A stretch of 64,000 bases of DNA, taken from contig CM019823.1 of NCBI GenBank assembly GCA_009763385.1, positions 176,894,995 to 176,958,994 of the forward strand. The letters are read 5' to 3'. This stretch comes from Coix lacryma-jobi var. lacryma-jobi. Its lineage: Eukaryota > Streptophyta > Magnoliopsida > Poales > Poaceae. Positions 60,466-64,000 of this stretch are shown here, one piece after another (the stretch's first letter is position 1; every line of letters starts with the position of its first letter). Below the pieces are notes generated by a model that was given only the letters and a program-made list of their open reading frames with translations, made no database searches and was not told where the DNA came from. A program made the translations under genes and the position numbers.

Positions 60466-63400
60466 TGTCACACCCAATTTTAAGAACAAAATTGAATGCA
60501 ATAACTCATGTGTGCCCAGAGATCAATCACACACATAAGCCACAAATTAAGGAGTACCATCACATATGTTTATTACATAACGAATATTATTCAAAGACTT
60601 TACATAGCAGCGGATAAATAAAGTATCTCTCGCGGTAGCTCCATCACAGGGAAGATGACTGGTTGACAGCAAGACTAGAACTCTTCAGGGAAGTCGTCAT
60701 TACCATAGCAATCTGTTACCCATCCGGGATTTTTACCCAAGTAGAAAGAAAATAAACAAGCATAAGTACATCTCGTACTTAACAAGTGTAACATGGGGTT
60801 CATGAGGCTCAAAAAGGCTGACACTGGTTAAACTGCAGTAGCTTTTATTTGGCAACATTTTAACATTAAGGTGAACATATATGAATGCTTAAACCCAACC
60901 CACATGATCATAATAATTGAAACATAGCAATAAGGTAATCAACATGAGCAACATAAATAACAACATATAACAACTAATCTGTGAGTTTTCCGGGCCGCTC
61001 GTATCCGTGAGCACGGCTGATATATCAGTTTATTAAACTCTGCGCAGAGGTGTACACTTTACCCGATGAGTCGTGATATCCAGATGCCCGGGTTAATTAC
61101 TCCCATAACACTTCCGAGGTGAGTGGGCAGGATACACGCAAAGCCTTTCAAAGGTTCGTCTAACAAGTTAGGGCCGCTAGTTCTTAAGGCAAGGGGATGT
61201 AGAGCCCTCCTTCCAGGTGGCACAATAACACGCAGCCTATACTCACGTGGACAGAAGCCGCACTATACCCAACTCGGCAAGATCCAACGCGCCTATACAG
61301 GTGTCCACTAACAAGCTAGAAAAGGTCCTTATACTGAGCTAAGGTCAGAGCCATATAACCCTCATGGTTGCACTGTATGTCCCAGCTTTTGCTGACAGGA
61401 GATCCTAAACCATGTTGCTAAAAAGATCAAATTTTATTCACCATTATTAGATCATGTTTGGTTTAAGTAAAGCTCTAGCAAAACTCTACCCATATGCATA
61501 GCATCCCAAAGTTATCAAGGTAACGGGTCAAAGGTCTAGGGTAACTAGATAGGAGATCAAGATTAGACACATGCACATGAATTTAGATGTTTCATGGTGA
61601 ATAGGTCAACAAGGATGATCCCATGCTATACTTGCCTGATTCAGAGTACTCTGGTTGCTCTTGGTTGTCGAAGTAGAGCTCTTGATCACCAACGTAATTC
61701 TCACCGTCTATACTTGATTACCACATCAACACACAACCATCGGAACAACAACCATACAAAGCAAACAAGCTATAATTAGAACATTACACCAATCAGCAAG
61801 AAAATAATATAAAAAGTTTGAAAACAGAAGGTACGATCTACCACGATCACATAAACGCGAGAATCACGAAAAACGGAATTATAACGCGAAAGTTATGAGC
61901 TAAACAAGTTACAGAACCTTAATTAGTAGATTAAACCTAACTCCAATTTTAATTACTGAAAACAGTAGATATCCTTGTACAGATAGATAGAGCTTTTCAA
62001 AACGAATCTAACGCAACTTGAACGGACTAAATCGGACTAAAAACGTAGAAGTTATAAGCATTTAAAACTGGTGGCAAAACTGTAAATAAACTGAAATTGA
62101 TTTTGTATTTAAATTGATTTAAAACGAATCTGCGGATTGGATGGACTGCGCCTCAAATAGGACAAAGCGCAGGGGCTCAAACAGAGGAAAACGCAGACTC
62201 AAAGAACAGGGCCTTTGGACCGCGGGTTTAGACCCAAAAGGGTGTAAGGATCTTTTTGTAAAACAGGCAACGAAGGGGTATCGAGCTCTGGTGTGCGTCG
62301 GATCTGAGATGGACGCTCGGGATTAGATCAGGGAGGGCCGGCGGCGCTTTTCACCGGAGAGAAAGAAGGACGCGGCGGCTCCACGGCCGGAAGGCGGCGG
62401 CGCGGCTCGGGATTGCGCTACAGAGCGGTAGAGGCCTCGGGAGCAGATCCAATCGAAAGAGGAGCTCGAGGCGAACTCACCAGTGGTGTTAATGGCGTCG
62501 GAGAGGTCTCGGTGACGGCGGGTTGCACAGTTTGGCGGACAACGGCCTCTGCAGAGCGACGGCGAGCGATTAGAGCACCAAGACGAGGGGAAAAAGGGGA
62601 ACACACTCGGTTAGCTTCGAGAGATCAAGGGGAAACTCGAGGTACCACTTACGGGCGCGGGAACTCGATGAATCGTCGGGTTGTTGGCGGCGGAAAGCTT
62701 GCGGCGGCGGAGTTTGTCGCGGAGACGAACTAGGGCACGAGAGCTCAAGCTAAAAGCGTGGGGAGAGGCGGCGGTTTCCTGGGGACCTTATAAGAGGGTC
62801 GGTTCGGTCGATTTGGCAAGCGAGGACGCGTGGCGAGGATGGACTCGATCCCGGCCATGGAGTCCGAGCCGGATACGAGAGGGAGAAGCGATGGGACGCT
62901 GACAGGAGGAGTCGAGCTGTCAGCGAGAGCGGGTGCGGGAGCGGCGACCCTCGGGCGAGGCTGGACCCTCGGGCGAGGCGGAGACGGTTACGCACGCGCG
63001 AGGCTGGACCCTCGGGGGCGGAGACGGTTACGCACGCGCGAGGCTGGAGCCTCGGGCGAGACGGAGACGGCGGTGCTCGCGCGAGGCTGGAGCCTCGGGC
63101 GAGACGGTGATGCGCACGCGAGTGCAGCGCCGAGGCTGGACCCTCGGCTCAGCGCGGGGCTGCGGCGCTGCGCAAGGCTGCTGGGCCGGGCGACGGCCCA
63201 CGCGAGCGACGGAGAGAGAGAGGAGAGGGAGAGGAGAAGCGGGCCGGCGCAAGGGAAAGAGCAGGCCGGCCAGGCTGGCTCGGGCCAGAAGGGAGAAAGA
63301 AGGAGGAGGGAGAAGGGGAAATATTTTCCAATTTTCCGATTTGATTTTTCAAATGCAATTTTCAAATCCTTTTTGAATTCAAACAACTTTTGAACTAAAA

Positions 63401-63575
63401 CCACGCATCACAAAAATAAGTTATGCACCAGCATGTATGCATCAACATGATCTTTGGCCTAGGATTAATTTTAGCTTTTGCAAATAATTTGTTAACTAAG
63501 TTTATGCAACACACAAAATGCATAATTAAATCATATTGCCTATTTTTAAATTGATGCAAATTTTGGGATGTTACA
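60466..63575 (-). repeat. 3' LTR of the second Gypsy element, 3,110 bp
   Basis: Plus strand runs from TGTCACACCCAATTTT to GGGATGTTACA. It contains a GC-rich zone (62280-63320) with a CTCGGGCGAGG minisatellite and AT-rich flanks. The open frames in it are composition artefacts. Confidence 0.85.
62935..63150. repeat. Minisatellite in the second Gypsy LTR
   Basis: Five or so units of about 30-45 bases with GCGAGGCTGGA(C/G)CCTCGGGCGAG and GGAGACGG. It is the inverse relative of the repeat at 45215-45570. Confidence 0.75.
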
Positions 63576-63603
63576 ATTCTACCCCCCTTAAAGAATCTCG
63601 TCC

Positions 63604-64000
63604 TCGAGATTCCAGCGATGCTTACTCAAACAACTGCGGGTATGACTTCCTCAAATCCTCTTCTCTTTCCCAAGTTGCCTCTGCTTCTGAATACCGATTC
63701 CACTGAACCTTACACATCTTTATTACTCTCTGCTCCGGTAACTCTTTCGGCTGTCTCTAAATTCTTGTTGGGTACTCATCATAAGTCAGATCTTCCTTAA
63801 CTGTAAGCTCTTCCAACGGTATCTGCTCTTCGGGTACTCGCAGGCACTTTTTCAACTGAGAGACATGAAACACATTATGCACTCCTGACAAGCTTTCAGG
63901 CAACTCTAACTGATATGCCACTTCGCCACGTCTTTCAAGAATTTTGAACGGTCCAATATACCTTGGTGCTAACTTTCCTTTCTTATTGAACCTTTTCACA
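63604..64000 (-). pseudogene. Integrase C-terminus of the second Gypsy element
   Basis: In element sense: KGKLAPRYIGPFKILERRG, VFHVSQLKKCLRVPEE, then a stop after DEYPTRI at 63757. A one-base frame change beyond it restores a chromodomain-like tail (VQWNRYSEAEATWERE) ending near 63604. Upstream pol is outside the window. Confidence 0.85.

Larger units (their letters stand above)
60466..64000 (-). mobile_element. Second Gypsy element, minus strand, 3' end only
   Basis: Its 3' LTR is 60466-63575; a purine tract (AAGGGGGGTAGAAT on the minus strand) and the end of pol follow. It is inserted in the 5' LTR of the element at 48261, so it is younger. The rest is beyond the window. Confidence 0.9.

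Noticed and set aside
62413..63404. Reading frames in the right-hand GC-rich zone
   Set aside because: Same reason: the LTR of a Gypsy element with a minisatellite.
1..64000. tRNA, rRNA, riboswitch, origin or prokaryote-style operon features
   Set aside because: I found no cloverleaf with tRNA boxes, no rRNA-like stretch and no bacterial gene organisation; the two tRNA-like matches are retroelement primer sites only.

Overview
This window is plant nuclear DNA, almost certainly from a panicoid grass. Maize, sorghum, sugarcane and Miscanthus relatives all fit, and the species cannot be fixed from the sequence. The reasons are two spliced aldehyde oxidase (AO) genes that resemble maize AO-1 as I remember it, GC-rich grass exons, 'GGCC-TGTTTAG' Tourist-type MITEs, a CACTA element with TTTGCCGAG subterminal repeats, and nested Copia and Tekay-like Gypsy LTR retrotransposons.

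Layout. (1) Positions 1-4649 (minus): AO gene A, exons 1 to part of 6, cut by the window start. (2) 4650-11871: intergenic DNA with MITEs, a 1.2-kb foldback element and a CpG-rich exon-like patch. (3) 11872-28241 (minus): AO gene B, a complete ten-exon gene for a predicted 1362-residue molybdo-flavoenzyme. Its first intron is 11.2 kb because a 9,653-bp CACTA transposon (17376-27028, flanked by AAA duplications) sits in it in the opposite orientation. (4) 28400-31700: upstream flank of gene B with nested TIR elements. (5) 31700-64000: essentially all repeats. These are a dispersed repeat, a Ty1/copia element (34479-43653) interrupted by a 2.4-kb solo LTR, a truncated plus-strand Gypsy LTR (43654-47727), a second copy of a 0.53-kb segment of the dispersed repeat, a minus-strand chromovirus-type Gypsy element (48261-60465), and a second Gypsy element inserted in its LTR and running off the window.

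The two AO genes lie head to tail with identical lengths for every complete shared exon after exon 1, and their introns can be aligned, so they are tandem duplicates. AO-type enzymes oxidise aldehydes such as indole-3-acetaldehyde or abscisic aldehyde, and both copies keep their Fe-S and FAD signatures. Only gene B can be read to its catalytic glutamate.

The most unusual items are three. A short reading frame upstream of gag in the Gypsy element starts with a near copy of the histone H3 tail. A 0.57-kb inverted repeat with a 28-nt loop lies inside the intronic CACTA element. The two LTRs of the Gypsy element differ mainly by small indels, which suggests residual assembly error in the repeats and cautions against over-reading frameshifts there.
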